Positions 9,102 to 17,344 of a DNA stretch of 64,000 bases are shown here, one piece after another; position 1 is the first letter of the stretch; every line of letters begins with the position of its first letter. Position numbers and translations under genes: made by a program. Below the pieces are notes generated by a model that worked only from the letters and a program-made list of their open reading frames with translations, was not told the DNA's origin and made no database searches. The DNA is from Arthrobacter sp. SLBN-112. GTDB lineage: Bacteria; Actinomycetota; Actinomycetes; Actinomycetales; Micrococcaceae. The stretch is taken from contig NZ_JAUSXY010000001.1 of the NCBI RefSeq assembly GCF_030944625.1, forward strand, positions 1,550,001 through 1,614,000, read 5' to 3'.

Positions 9102-9125
9102 GTTTTCCACTTTACCGTCAAGGGC

Positions 9126-9131
9126 TACGCT
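9126..9131 (+). promoter_or_regulatory. Leaderless -10 box of the DUF4177 gene
   Basis: TACGCT ends exactly seven bases before the ATG at 9139, which puts the expected transcription start on the start codon. There is no Shine-Dalgarno sequence. Confidence 0.6.
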
Positions 9132-9138
9132 TTCTGTC

Positions 9139-9294
9139 ATGACCAAATGGGAGTACGCGACGATTCCGCTCATTATTCACGCCACCAAACAGATCCTCGA
9201 CCAGTGGGGGGAGGACGGCTGGGAGCTTGTCCAGGTGGTGCCCGGACCTGACGGGAACGGCCTTGTCGCCTACCTGAAGAGGGAGAAGCAGTAG
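9139..9294 (+). CDS. DUF4177 family small protein
   Basis: This 51-residue protein begins MTKWEYATIPL and carries the typical QWGEDGWELVQV core and a YLKREKQ end. It has no signal peptide or membrane segment. The function of the family is unknown. The next gene (RidA) starts one base after its stop codon, so the two are co-transcribed. In mycobacteria, from memory, a 51-residue DUF4177 protein also sits between ponA2 and a RidA-family gene, so this is an old actinobacterial gene pair. The mRNA is probably leaderless. Confidence 0.85.
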   Translation: MTKWEYATIPLIIHATKQILDQWGEDGWELVQVVPGPDGNGLVAYLKREKQ

Positions 9295-9295
9295 C

Positions 9296-9829
9296 ATGTG
9301 CATCCCCGCAGAAGCCCTGTCCGGCGCCGCAACGGCGCCCGCATCCGCCGTCGAACAGCGCCTGGCGGAACTTGGCATCACCCTTCCGGAGGTCGCCGCT
9401 CCCGTGGCGTCCTACGTCCCCGCCATTGTCTCCGGCAACCATGTCTACACTTCAGGCCAGCTGCCGTTTATTAACGGCAAACTCGAAGCTACGGGCAAGG
9501 TATCCGCCGGTACCGAAGGGTTCGCCGACGAGCCCACGGTGTCCCCCGAAGACGCGCAGAAGTATGCCGCCGTGTGTGCCGTGAACGCCTTGGCCGCGGT
9601 CAAGAGCGTCATCGGCGACCTGGACCGGATCACCCGCATCGTCAAGGTGGTGGGATTCGTTTCCTCCGATCCGTCGTTCACGGGCCAGCCCGCCGTCATC
9701 AACGGTGCTTCGGAACTGCTGGGCCGCGTCCTGGGAGACGCCGGGCAGCACGCGCGTTCCGCCGTCGGCGTTTCCGTTCTTCCGCTCGACTCTCCCGTAG
9801 AAGTCGAACTGATCGCCGAATTCAGCTAG
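9296..9829 (+). CDS. RidA/YjgF-family imine deaminase
   Basis: This 177-residue cytosolic protein has the chorismate-mutase-like RidA fold: VSGNHVYTSGQLPF near the N-terminus, then AAVKSVIGDLDRI and the C-terminal PVEVELIAEF. Typical RidA proteins deaminate reactive enamines and imines released by PLP enzymes; this longer subgroup is less well characterised. The first 25 residues are an extension before the core. It is translationally adjacent to the DUF4177 gene (one-base gap) and is followed 15 bases later by a Nudix gene, so the three form one transcription unit. Confidence 0.88.
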   Translation: MCIPAEALSGAATAPASAVEQRLAELGITLPEVAAPVASYVPAIVSGNHVYTSGQLPFINGKLEATGKVSAGTEGFADEPTVSPEDAQKYAAVCAVNALAAVKSVIGDLDRITRIVKVVGFVSSDPSFTGQPAVINGASELLGRVLGDAGQHARSAVGVSVLPLDSPVEVELIAEFS

Positions 9830-9844
9830 GACCGGTCGCTTCCC

Positions 9845-10756
9845 TTGCCTCACCTCGCACGACGCCTTTTTGCGCTTCCCCAGGACCTTGAAGGGGCGGC
9901 TCAGAGCTGGCTCGAACACGGCGAGCGGACTCCCCGGGCCGCGCGCTACGCCTCTTCTGTTGTCCTCCTGCGTGATTCCCCCACCGGCCTGGAAACGTGG
10001 CTGGGTTACCGGCCCGGCTCCTCCCCGTTGGGTGTCCTCGCCTTCCCCGGCGGTTCCCTTGACCCGGCCGACGACGACGCCATGGGTTGGCTGGGCCCCT
10101 CACCGCAGCATTGGGCTGAGCAGATGGGAACGGCCGACGTCGGGCTGGCGCGTCGCCACGTGGTGGGTGCCATCCGGGAGCTCTTCGAAGAGACGGGCAT
10201 CCTGCTGGCCGGTCCGGACATGTCCAACACCGTGGAAGCCACGTCCTCAATTGAGTGGATGCGTGCCCGCATCGCCGTCGCGGACCAGGAGAAGACGCTG
10301 GCGCAGGTCCTGGGTAAGCGTGGCCTTTCCCTGCGAACCGATCTGCTCAAATCCCTCGTGAACTGGCGCAGCCCCGACTTTGCCCACCGCCGGTTCGACA
10401 CCCGGTACTTTGCCGCCACTGTGCCGCTGGGCCAGGAACCCTCGCTGCTTGAGGGCAAGGGCGTGTGGGGAAGATGGGTCAACGCGGCGCAGGTGGTGCA
10501 GGAACGGAGCAGCACAGCGCTTGGCGACGAAGCCGGCCAGGAAAACACCGTGGGCCGGCCCCTGGGTGAGCTGCTGGTTCCCGGCTCGGTGATCATGATC
10601 GAAAAGATGGCAGCGGCCAACGGCTGCATCGCCTACCTGAGCTATAAGCGCAAACCGCACGTTTACCAGCCGGTCCTGGTCGAAGAAGACGGCAAGCTCA
10701 TGCTTGAGGTCGAGGCCGCCAAGACCGTGGCAGGGGACCACCAGCGCGAACGCTGA
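9845..10756 (+). CDS. Nudix hydrolase with insertion before the Nudix box (NUDT19-like)
   Basis: This 303-residue protein opens its Nudix domain with LAFPGGSLDPAD and completes the Nudix helix only after an insert of about 40 residues, at GAIRELFEETGIL. That split arrangement is typical of the NUDT19/RP2-like group, some members of which cleave CoA and acyl-CoA. The substrate here is unknown. A TTG start at 9845 gives the best length, but the start is not secure because no strong ribosome-binding site is visible. It closes the DUF4177-RidA-Nudix unit and is followed by a repeat and a bidirectional terminator. Confidence 0.82.
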   Translation: MPHLARRLFALPQDLEGAAQSWLEHGERTPRAARYASSVVLLRDSPTGLETWLGYRPGSSPLGVLAFPGGSLDPADDDAMGWLGPSPQHWAEQMGTADVGLARRHVVGAIRELFEETGILLAGPDMSNTVEATSSIEWMRARIAVADQEKTLAQVLGKRGLSLRTDLLKSLVNWRSPDFAHRRFDTRYFAATVPLGQEPSLLEGKGVWGRWVNAAQVVQERSSTALGDEAGQENTVGRPLGELLVPGSVIMIEKMAAANGCIAYLSYKRKPHVYQPVLVEEDGKLMLEVEAAKTVAGDHQRER

Positions 10757-10763
10757 AGCCCAA

Positions 10764-10807
10764 TGGTTGAGCCCGTCGATCCCGGCTGGGTTTCGACAGG
10801 CTCAACC
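10764..10807. repeat. Palindromic intergenic repeat, copy 1
   Basis: TGGTTGAGCCCGTCGA (10764-10779) pairs with TCGACAGGCTCAACCA (10792-10807) with one mismatch. The same core, GGTTGAGC-YY-GTCGA, occurs at 48812-48857 and 51407-51453. All three copies begin within 10 bases of the stop codon of a plus-strand gene. Confidence 0.85.
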
Positions 10808-10826
10808 ACCGGGCTCTGCTTCCGGG

Positions 10827-10864
10827 CACGAAAAAGGCCGCCCCTCGGGGCGGCCTTTTTCGTG
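10827..10864. terminator. Bidirectional terminator between Nudix and crp genes
   Basis: A perfect 18-base-pair stem (10827-10844 with 10847-10864) closes on two bases. AAAAAGGCC and GGCCTTTTT form the base of the GC-rich part, so each strand reads a GC stem followed by five T. It serves the convergent genes on both sides. Confidence 0.92.
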
Positions 10865-10868
10865 TGTC

Positions 10869-11546
10869 CTAGCGGGAACGCTGACGCAGGCGCTGCATGT
10901 CCAGGATGACCACGGCACGGGCTTCGAGGCGGAGCCAACCACGCTGGACGAACTCGGCGAGGGCCTTGTTGACCGTCTCGCGGGAAGCGCCCACCAGCTG
11001 GGCCAGTTCCTCCTGCGTCAGCTCGTGGGCCACCAGGACGCCGTCGGTTGCCGGCCGGCCGAAGCGGTCCGCGAGGTCCAGCAGGGCCTTGGCCACGCGG
11101 CCCGGAACATCGGAGAAGACCAGGTCGGAGAGGGAGTCGTTGGTGCGGCGCAGGCGGCGGGCCAGGGCCTGCAGCAGCTGGGCGGAGACCTCGGGGCGGG
11201 TGCGCAGCAGGGCGTTCAGGCTCTCGTTCTTCAGCCCGGCAAGCCGGGTTTCGGAGACGGCCGTGGCGGTGGCGGTGCGGGGGCTGGGATCGAACAGGGC
11301 CATTTCGCCGAAGAGTTCGCCCGGGCCGAGGATGGCGAGGAGGGATTCGCGGCCATCGGGGGAGGTGCGGCCGAGCTTCACCTTGCCGGAGACGATGAAG
11401 TAGAGCTGGTCGCCCTGGTCACCCTCGCGGAACACGGATGCGCCGCGGGAAAGGTCCACCTCGGTGAGCTCGTCCGTCAGCAGACGGAATGCGTCGTCGT
11501 CTAGCGTGGCGAAAAGGGGTGCTCGGCGCAGTACCTCGATGTCCAT
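10869..11546 (-). CDS. Crp/Fnr-family cyclic-nucleotide regulator (GlxR/Crp-like)
   Basis: This 225-residue global regulator starts MDIEVLRRAPLF. The cAMP-binding fold (about 20-115) has GDQLYFIVSGKVKLG, then LFGEMALFDPSPRTATATA with the conserved Arg of the phosphate-binding cassette. The C-terminal winged helix (about 150-215) has LTQEELAQLVGASRETVNKAL. I place the start at 11546 because AGGAGA lies six bases upstream. It matches actinobacterial Crp (Rv3676) and GlxR in length and sequence style. These proteins bind TGTGA-N6-TCACA, and two such sites in this window precede carbon-use genes (25792 and 28138). Those links are inference from site sequence. Confidence 0.93.
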   Translation of the reverse strand: MDIEVLRRAPLFATLDDDAFRLLTDELTEVDLSRGASVFREGDQGDQLYFIVSGKVKLGRTSPDGRESLLAILGPGELFGEMALFDPSPRTATATAVSETRLAGLKNESLNALLRTRPEVSAQLLQALARRLRRTNDSLSDLVFSDVPGRVAKALLDLADRFGRPATDGVLVAHELTQEELAQLVGASRETVNKALAEFVQRGWLRLEARAVVILDMQRLRQRSR

Positions 11547-11742
11547 GAAATCTCCTGAGTAAAAGTATCGGCTGTGGCGCTTGTGCCATTGTTTCAGAAT
11601 TTTCAAGGTTCTGTGACGAACTTGGCAGCCGAAACGCCCCGCAACACCCGGATCCGGGTCCGCCGGTGGGCGTTGAACCCCACAGAAGTTTGTCAGTGTC
11701 CGCTACTAGAATGGGGATTCAACTGTTTAATAAGGAGCCTTT

Positions 11743-12927
11743 GTGGTCGGCTTGACTGTCCTGGACCTCGTCCTGATCCTGGCGTTGCTGTCGTACCTGA
11801 TTTACGGCCTTCGCAATGGGTTCCTGGTCACCGTCGGCGGCCTGGCCGGTTTCGCGGCCGGCGCCGTCGCGGCGTTCTTTGCCGTTCCCCTGGTCAGCAC
11901 CTTCGTTGCGGACTCCGGGTGGAGGCTGACCGCCATCATCGCCGCCGCCGTCGTGCTTATGGCCCTGGGACATGGGCTAGGCACCATGGTGGGCCGGCAA
12001 ATCCGCGGCGCCATGCGGATCCGGCCACTACGCGTCGTGGACCGGCTGGTGGGCGGTGCGCTGAACCTGGTGGTGTCCGCGCTGGTGATGTCCATGCTGG
12101 CCTTCAGTGTCAGCTCCCTCGGCGTGCCCGTCGTGTCGCAGCAGTTGGCCGAATCCAAGGTGATCCGGTTCATCGACGGCCTCACCCCCACCCCGGTCAA
12201 GACGACCATGGCGGAGCTGCGTTCGACGGTGATCGGCAACGGAATACCGACGTTGTTCGAAGGCCTCGACCAGGGTCAGCCGGTCCAGGTGCCCAATGCC
12301 AGTACCAATACTCCCGCCTTGAACAAGGCCGCCCAGTCAGTCCTGAGGATTGCCGGCACGGCCTACGAATGCGGCCAGAACCAGACCGGCACCGGATTCG
12401 TGGTGTCCCAGGGCCGCGTGGTCACCAACGCGCATGTGGTGGCGGGCGTGTCGCAGCCGGTCGTGGAGATGCCCGACGGCGCCGCGATGCCGGGGCGCGT
12501 GGTCTACTTCGACACCAAGCGGGACCTGGCAGTCCTGGCGGTGGACAACCTGCCGTCCCAGCCGCTGCCGCTGAGCCGCGACCTGCCCGGCGGCAGCCAG
12601 GCCGCCTTCGCCGGGTACCCCCACGGCGGGCCGTTCCAGTCGAAACCGGCCACCGTGCAGGACATCGCCACCGTGCTGGTGCCGGACATCTACGGAAACA
12701 ATCCGTCGCCGGAAGACATCTACCGCCTTGCGGGGGATGTGCAGCCGGGGAACTCGGGTGGCCCGCTGCTGACCACCGACGGCCAGGTGGCCGGCGTGAT
12801 CTTCGCCAAGGCAACCTCGGACGCGGAAGTGGGATTCGCCATCACCATGAGCGATCTGAACCCGGTGGCGCAGCAGGCGCCCGCCCTGTCCACACCCGTC
12901 TCCTCCGGGCAGTGCATCCAGAAGTAG
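11743..12927 (+). CDS. marP: Membrane serine protease of the MarP family (CvpA plus trypsin-like domain)
   Basis: This is a 394-residue protein. Residues about 1-160 are a CvpA-like membrane domain with four hydrophobic helices. A short linker leads to a trypsin-like protease domain outside the membrane. The catalytic triad is visible: His in VVTNAHVVAG, Asp in KRDLAVLAV and Ser in GNSGGPLL. Length and layout match mycobacterial MarP (Rv3671c), which protects the cell against acid and oxidative stress by activating a peptidoglycan hydrolase. The GTG start at 11743 has GGAG seven to ten bases upstream. It sits between crp and aroQ, and from memory crp and marP are also close neighbours in mycobacteria. 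Confidence 0.9.
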   Translation: MVGLTVLDLVLILALLSYLIYGLRNGFLVTVGGLAGFAAGAVAAFFAVPLVSTFVADSGWRLTAIIAAAVVLMALGHGLGTMVGRQIRGAMRIRPLRVVDRLVGGALNLVVSALVMSMLAFSVSSLGVPVVSQQLAESKVIRFIDGLTPTPVKTTMAELRSTVIGNGIPTLFEGLDQGQPVQVPNASTNTPALNKAAQSVLRIAGTAYECGQNQTGTGFVVSQGRVVTNAHVVAGVSQPVVEMPDGAAMPGRVVYFDTKRDLAVLAVDNLPSQPLPLSRDLPGGSQAAFAGYPHGGPFQSKPATVQDIATVLVPDIYGNNPSPEDIYRLAGDVQPGNSGGPLLTTDGQVAGVIFAKATSDAEVGFAITMSDLNPVAQQAPALSTPVSSGQCIQK

Positions 12928-12937
12928 GGGCTGCGGG

Positions 12938-13402
12938 CTACAGGACCTCGGCCAGGTAGTCGATGGCGAGCTTGTAACCGAACACGCCGGCGCCCACGAT
13001 CACCGCTGCGCACACCGGCGACAGGTAAGAATGGTGCCGGAATTCCTCCCGCTGGTGCACGTTGGTGATGTGCACCTCGACGGCGGGCAGCTGCACCGCC
13101 GCCAGGGCGTCACGGATCGCCACGGAGGTGTGCGTGAAGGCGCCGGCGTTGAGGACAATGCCGACGGCGTTCTGCCGGGCGGCGTGGATGGTGTCCAGCA
13201 GGACGCCTTCGTGGTTGGACTGGACGCACTCCACCGCGAAACCGTGCTTGGCAGCGGCGGAGGCTGCCAACTGCTCCACATCGGCAAGGGTTGACGTGCC
13301 GTACTTCTCCGGCTCCCGCGTGCCCAGCAAGTTCAGATTGGGGCCGTTGATAACGAGGATGGTGCCGCGGCCGGCTTCGACGGTGGAGGAGGCTTCAGTC
13401 AT
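12938..13402 (-). CDS. aroQ: 3-dehydroquinate dehydratase, type II
   Basis: This 154-residue enzyme of the shikimate pathway converts 3-dehydroquinate to 3-dehydroshikimate. Recognition features are [18 protein letters not shown] with the catalytic tyrosine and loop arginine, QSNHEG, and [36 protein letters not shown] supplies the catalytic histidine. It is the usual AroQ length, with an extra dozen residues at the N-terminus. TAGATT lies seven bases before the ATG, so the mRNA is probably leaderless. It is convergent with marP, 10 bases apart. Confidence 0.95.
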   Translation of the reverse strand: MTEASSTVEAGRGTILVINGPNLNLLGTREPEKYGTSTLADVEQLAASAAAKHGFAVECVQSNHEGVLLDTIHAARQNAVGIVLNAGAFTHTSVAIRDALAAVQLPAVEVHITNVHQREEFRHHSYLSPVCAAVIVGAGVFGYKLAIDYLAEVL

Positions 13403-13409
13403 GCCTGCA

Positions 13410-13415
13410 AATCTA
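13410..13415 (-). promoter_or_regulatory. Leaderless -10 box of aroQ
   Basis: TAGATT on the minus strand is separated from the aroQ ATG by exactly seven bases, with no Shine-Dalgarno sequence between. Confidence 0.6.
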
Positions 13416-13454
13416 TCGGTTGGCGCTGCCCGCCGCGCATTCTTACATTCCCCA

Positions 13455-13577
13455 ACCCATCGACTGCTCCGTACTTGTCGTTTTGGGCGGTCTAAACGAC
13501 AGGTGGGGGCCCACGCTGGCGAGGGCCCCGGCCTGAGCTTGCGAAGGCTGGGAGCCGGTGGGGAGCAATCGATGGGT
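13455..13577. repeat. Nested inverted-repeat element, possible MITE-like unit
   Basis: Outer arms ACCCATCGACTGCTCC (13455-13470) and GGAGCAATCGATGGGT (13562-13577) match at 15 of 16 positions. An inner pair TGTCGTTT (13476-13483) and AAACGACA (13494-13501) is perfect. The element fills most of the gap between aroQ and the alpha-galactosidase gene and contains no credible gene. Confidence 0.7.
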
Positions 13578-13579
13578 GT

Positions 13580-15769
13580 TTAGAGGGCCGTGACCTTGAG
13601 CAGCAACGCGTGCTCGGGGTTCAACATAGGCATGGGCAGCCCCACTTCAGCGAGGAACCGGCCGTTGGCAACCGCCCCGCCTGCAAGCCAGGCCGGGGGC
13701 TGGACCTGCATGAAGGTATGGGCGTAGTCGGCGTCCACCGGTGTGGGGAAGACGGCTTCGACCCGGTAGCTGCGCTCCGCGTCCAACCCGGGAATGCCCA
13801 TCCGGCCCGGCGTCTCGGACGCCGAGGTGCGCATGCTCACGACCGCGAACAGGGCCGCCGTCGTGCCTGCAACGGGCGTGGGATCGAGTACGCCGTAAAG
13901 CTGGAACGTGTCGTCGGCGATGTCCGCGTGGACCGGGCTGCCGCTGTGGATCAGGTCCCGGTGCTCCTTGTACAACCCCACCAGGCGCCGAAGCTCTTCC
14001 CGCTCCGTGCCCTGGACGCCGCGGACGTCCCATTCCATCCCGAAGTGGCCGAAGAGGGCGGTGATGGCCCGGAAAGAGAGGTCGTGGGTGCGGGCCGTGG
14101 TGTGCGAGGCGGTGGGGCCGATGTGGCTGCCCACCAGCTCGGGCGGCACCACGAGGCCGGTCCAGCGCTGGATGGTCTGCCGCTCCAGTGCGTCGTTGCA
14201 GTCGGACGCCCAGATGCGGTCGGTCCGCTCCAGGATGCCCAGGTCCACGCGGGCGCCCCCGGAGGAGCAGCTCTCGATTTCGACTCCGGGATGGGCTTTG
14301 CGGAGTTCATCGAACAGCCGGTACGCGGCCAGGGTCTGCGCATGGACGGAGGAGCCTCCGGCGTGACCGTGTTCCAGCAGGTCCCGGTTCTGGTCCCATT
14401 TCAGGTAGCTGATGTTGTTGCCGGACAGGAGCGCGGAAATCCGGTCGAACACGTACTGCCAGGCCTCCGGGTTCACCAGGTCGATGACATGCTGGTTGCG
14501 CCACTCAAGGGGCAGCCGGCCGCCGTCCTTGTGCGCCGCGGCGGACGGTCCCACGATCCAGTCCGGGTGCGCGCGGGCCGCGTCCGAATCCAGGTTGACC
14601 ATTTCCGGCTCCACCCACAGGCCGAACTCCATGCCACGGGAGGTCACGGCGTCGATCAGTGGGGTCAGGCCGTCCGGCCACACGGTCTCGTCGACGTACC
14701 AGTCGCCCAGTCCGGCGTGATCGTCGCGGCGCCCGCGGAACCAGCCGTCGTCGAGCACGAAGCGCTCCACGCCAAGGTCCGCCGCGGAATCAGCCAACTC
14801 GATCAGCGTGTCCAGGTTGTGGTCGAAATAGACGGCCTCCCAGGTGTTCAGCACCACCGGGCGCGGCTTTCCGGCCGGCAGTCCGGTAGAGGCGGCGGGC
14901 AGCACATGGTGCGGCCGGGAACGGAACCAGCTGTAGAAGGCCTCGCTGATGCCGTCCAGGCCGCGGTCCGAGTACGCGGCGAAGAAAGCCGGGGTGGTGT
15001 AGCCGGCACCCGGTTCGAGGATGATCTCGGCCGGCCCCAGCAGCTCCGAGCCGCCGATCACGGTGCGGCCATCGCCAATGGTGTCCGCGAACTGTTCGTG
15101 GTTGCCGCTCCAGGCCAGGTGCGTCGCCCACACCTTGCCGTGGCGGTTGCCGAAGCCCTCGGTGCCTGCGGCGAAGATCAATGACGCGTCGTGTCCGGTG
15201 CGGCCGTGCCGGCCGGTGCGGACCCAGGTGCCCTGCTGGATGCGTTGCCGTTGCGGGTGGCGTTCCCGGCACCAGCGGCCGGTGAGGTCCAGGAGTTCGA
15301 CGGCGTCCGGGGCCACGGGGAGGACGGTGGCCAGTTCGTCCACCTGGAACGGGGTGGTGCCGTCATTGGTGACGGTGTGGCGCAGTTCCAGCAGGCCGCC
15401 GTCGTGGAGCGTGAGGGAGGTGGAGACGCTGATGCCGGCGTCGGCGTCGGACTGGCCAATCGTGGCCGTGCGGCCCTCAGCGCTGACGGACATGACGCGG
15501 AGGCGGGTCGAGAAGTCGAAGCCGGAGCCGTCGCCGGTGATGCGGTGCCCGCGCAGGGCCGGACGGCCCCGCCACGAGGAGGATGCCTGGGGGAGGAGGC
15601 TTGCGGGTACGCGGGCGTCGACCGAAGAGGGCCCGATGGGTCCGGCCAGGAAGCCCAGGTCCGGCAGCCCCGCGCCCAGGTCGGCGCCCCAATGGATGAC
15701 CTCGGCCTCCCCGCTGTCGAAGCTGATCAGCAGGCTGGTGCCGGCGGAACGGAGATACAGGGGATCCAT
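13580..15769 (-). CDS. Alpha-galactosidase, glycoside hydrolase family 36
   Basis: This 729-residue cytosolic enzyme removes terminal alpha-galactose from sugars such as melibiose and raffinose. The family's catalytic signatures are present: the nucleophile in YLKWDQNRDL and the acid/base in WASDCNDALERQ, with ESCSSGGARVDLG between them. Residues about 1-310 are the beta-supersandwich domain and the (beta/alpha)8 barrel follows. It has no signal peptide, so substrate must be imported, and the ABC importer genes lie directly upstream on the same strand. A strong hairpin separates it from the binding-protein gene. It is the last gene of the operon, which LacI-type operators at 19259-19349 probably control. 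Confidence 0.93.
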   Translation of the reverse strand: MDPLYLRSAGTSLLISFDSGEAEVIHWGADLGAGLPDLGFLAGPIGPSSVDARVPASLLPQASSSWRGRPALRGHRITGDGSGFDFSTRLRVMSVSAEGRTATIGQSDADAGISVSTSLTLHDGGLLELRHTVTNDGTTPFQVDELATVLPVAPDAVELLDLTGRWCRERHPQRQRIQQGTWVRTGRHGRTGHDASLIFAAGTEGFGNRHGKVWATHLAWSGNHEQFADTIGDGRTVIGGSELLGPAEIILEPGAGYTTPAFFAAYSDRGLDGISEAFYSWFRSRPHHVLPAASTGLPAGKPRPVVLNTWEAVYFDHNLDTLIELADSAADLGVERFVLDDGWFRGRRDDHAGLGDWYVDETVWPDGLTPLIDAVTSRGMEFGLWVEPEMVNLDSDAARAHPDWIVGPSAAAHKDGGRLPLEWRNQHVIDLVNPEAWQYVFDRISALLSGNNISYLKWDQNRDLLEHGHAGGSSVHAQTLAAYRLFDELRKAHPGVEIESCSSGGARVDLGILERTDRIWASDCNDALERQTIQRWTGLVVPPELVGSHIGPTASHTTARTHDLSFRAITALFGHFGMEWDVRGVQGTEREELRRLVGLYKEHRDLIHSGSPVHADIADDTFQLYGVLDPTPVAGTTAALFAVVSMRTSASETPGRMGIPGLDAERSYRVEAVFPTPVDADYAHTFMQVQPPAWLAGGAVANGRFLAEVGLPMPMLNPEHALLLKVTAL

Positions 15770-15837
15770 AGGAGGTCTCTTTCAGTGTTCAGCGTTGCGT
15801 CTTAAGTTACGCACAGGAGGGAAATCCGGGAAGGGGT

Positions 15838-15882
15838 GGCCGGGAGCCGCCGCCGCGAGGAGGAGGACGGCGGCGCCCGGCC
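15838..15882 (-). other. Intercistronic hairpin between binding protein and alpha-galactosidase genes
   Basis: GGCCGGG-A-GCCGCC (15838-15851) pairs with GGCGGC-G-CCCGGCC (15869-15882). It has no T-run, so it is more likely an mRNA-stabilising or partially terminating element that sets binding-protein expression above the downstream enzyme. Confidence 0.6.
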
Positions 15883-15919
15883 GGTGGCTGCGACCACATA
15901 CGCAGCCACGCTCGGGGGC

Positions 15920-17260
15920 TTACTTGAACAGGGCGTTGACCTGGTCGTTGGCCTGGGTCAGCGAGCTGGCCTTGGCCTTGCCGGACACCACGGCGTCCAT
16001 GGCCGGCTTCATGATGCCGTCAACCTTGGCGGCATTGTCCGCGATCGGGTACAGGAAAGTGGTCCCGTCCTTGACCTGCTGGCTGAACGGGGTCACATCC
16101 ACGCCCTTGGCCTTGAACGCTTCCACAGCTTTGTCCGCCGAGGTCTTGATGGCCGGGAAGACGATTGCCTTGGCAGCCACCACGTCCTGGCATGCCGCCG
16201 AGCCCAGGTATTCCACCCACTTGATGGCGGCCTCCGGCTTCTTGGTGCCGGCGTAGATGGAGTCCGCCAGGCCGTTGTACATGCTGGCGCGCTTGCCGTC
16301 GACTCCCGTGGGCGTCGGGGCGATCCCCACCTTGACGTCCTTGTAGCCGGTGTACTGGCCGATCATCCACGAACCGTTGGCGTTGATCACGGACTTGCCG
16401 GCGGCAAAGGTGTCCGCCATGCTGGCGCCCACCGTGGTTTCAAGTTTCGGCATGTATCCCTTGTCCACCAGCCCGGCGAACCAGTCGATGCTTTCCTGGA
16501 ACTTGGGGTCGTCGTAGTTGAAGTGCTTGCCCCACGGGTTCTTGTCCGTGTGCGTCCAGCCGGTGGTGCCGGTCAGGTAGCTCCACTCGGTCTGGCCCTG
16601 GCCGGAGCCGGAGCCGTTGAGGCCGAGCCCGTAGACGGCCACGTTGTTCTTGTCGAAGCCTGGCTCGTCGCCGCGCTTGCCGTTCTTGTCCACGGTCAGG
16701 TGTGCGATCGTCTTTTCGTACGTGCCGCCGTCCTGTGGATTCCAGGTCAGGTTGGCCATCTGTTCGGGGGTGACGCCGGCGTCGGCGGCGAGCTTGGTGT
16801 TGTAGAACAGGGCGATGGTGTCCCAGTCCTTGGGGAGGCCGTAGCGCTTGCCGTCCTGGCCCACCCAGAGGTCCGCGAGCCCGGAGTTGTAGGCGCTGGT
16901 GTCGATGTTGTCCTTCTTTACGGCGTCATCGAGGGCGAGCAGCTGCTTGTTCTTGATGAATTCGGGGTATTTGCCCAGGTGGTCCGTGAAGACGTCCGGG
17001 GCGGTGCCGGCCACGAAGCCGTTGGTGAGGGTGCCCCAGTAGTCGTCCCAGCCGCGCTGGGTGACCGTGACGGTGATATCCGGGTTGGCCTTGTGGAAGT
17101 CGTCGGCGCACTGCTTGTACGCGGGGAGCTGGTTGGCGTCCCACAGCCAGTAGTTGATTTCGCCCTTGCCGGCCTCGGCGGATCCGCCGCCTCCGCAGGC
17201 CGAGAGTGCCAGGACTGCGGCCGCCGCTGCGGCGAGGGAGGTGAGTGCTTTCTTTTTCAT
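15920..17260 (-). CDS. Sugar ABC transporter substrate-binding lipoprotein
   Basis: This 446-residue extracellular lipoprotein belongs to the family-1 (MalE-like) binding proteins. The signal peptide begins MKKKALTS and ends in the lipobox LSAC with Cys22, followed by a GGGGS linker. INYWLWDANQLPAYKQC opens the mature fold, and PDVFTDHLGKYPEF and VINANGSWMIGQY are typical. I start at 17260, where AAGGA lies six bases upstream. It is encoded after its two permeases and before the alpha-galactosidase, so its ligand is probably an alpha-galactoside. No ATPase gene is in the operon, which is common in actinobacteria where a shared MsiK ATPase serves many importers. Confidence 0.93.
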   Translation of the reverse strand: MKKKALTSLAAAAAAVLALSACGGGGSAEAGKGEINYWLWDANQLPAYKQCADDFHKANPDITVTVTQRGWDDYWGTLTNGFVAGTAPDVFTDHLGKYPEFIKNKQLLALDDAVKKDNIDTSAYNSGLADLWVGQDGKRYGLPKDWDTIALFYNTKLAADAGVTPEQMANLTWNPQDGGTYEKTIAHLTVDKNGKRGDEPGFDKNNVAVYGLGLNGSGSGQGQTEWSYLTGTTGWTHTDKNPWGKHFNYDDPKFQESIDWFAGLVDKGYMPKLETTVGASMADTFAAGKSVINANGSWMIGQYTGYKDVKVGIAPTPTGVDGKRASMYNGLADSIYAGTKKPEAAIKWVEYLGSAACQDVVAAKAIVFPAIKTSADKAVEAFKAKGVDVTPFSQQVKDGTTFLYPIADNAAKVDGIMKPAMDAVVSGKAKASSLTQANDQVNALFK

Positions 17261-17344
17261 GGGTGTTCCTTTCACAGTGCTTCCGGGCAGGCCGCCATGG
17301 CCCGGCGCCGGGGATGGGACGGGTGGGTTACGCGGGAAGGTGTG

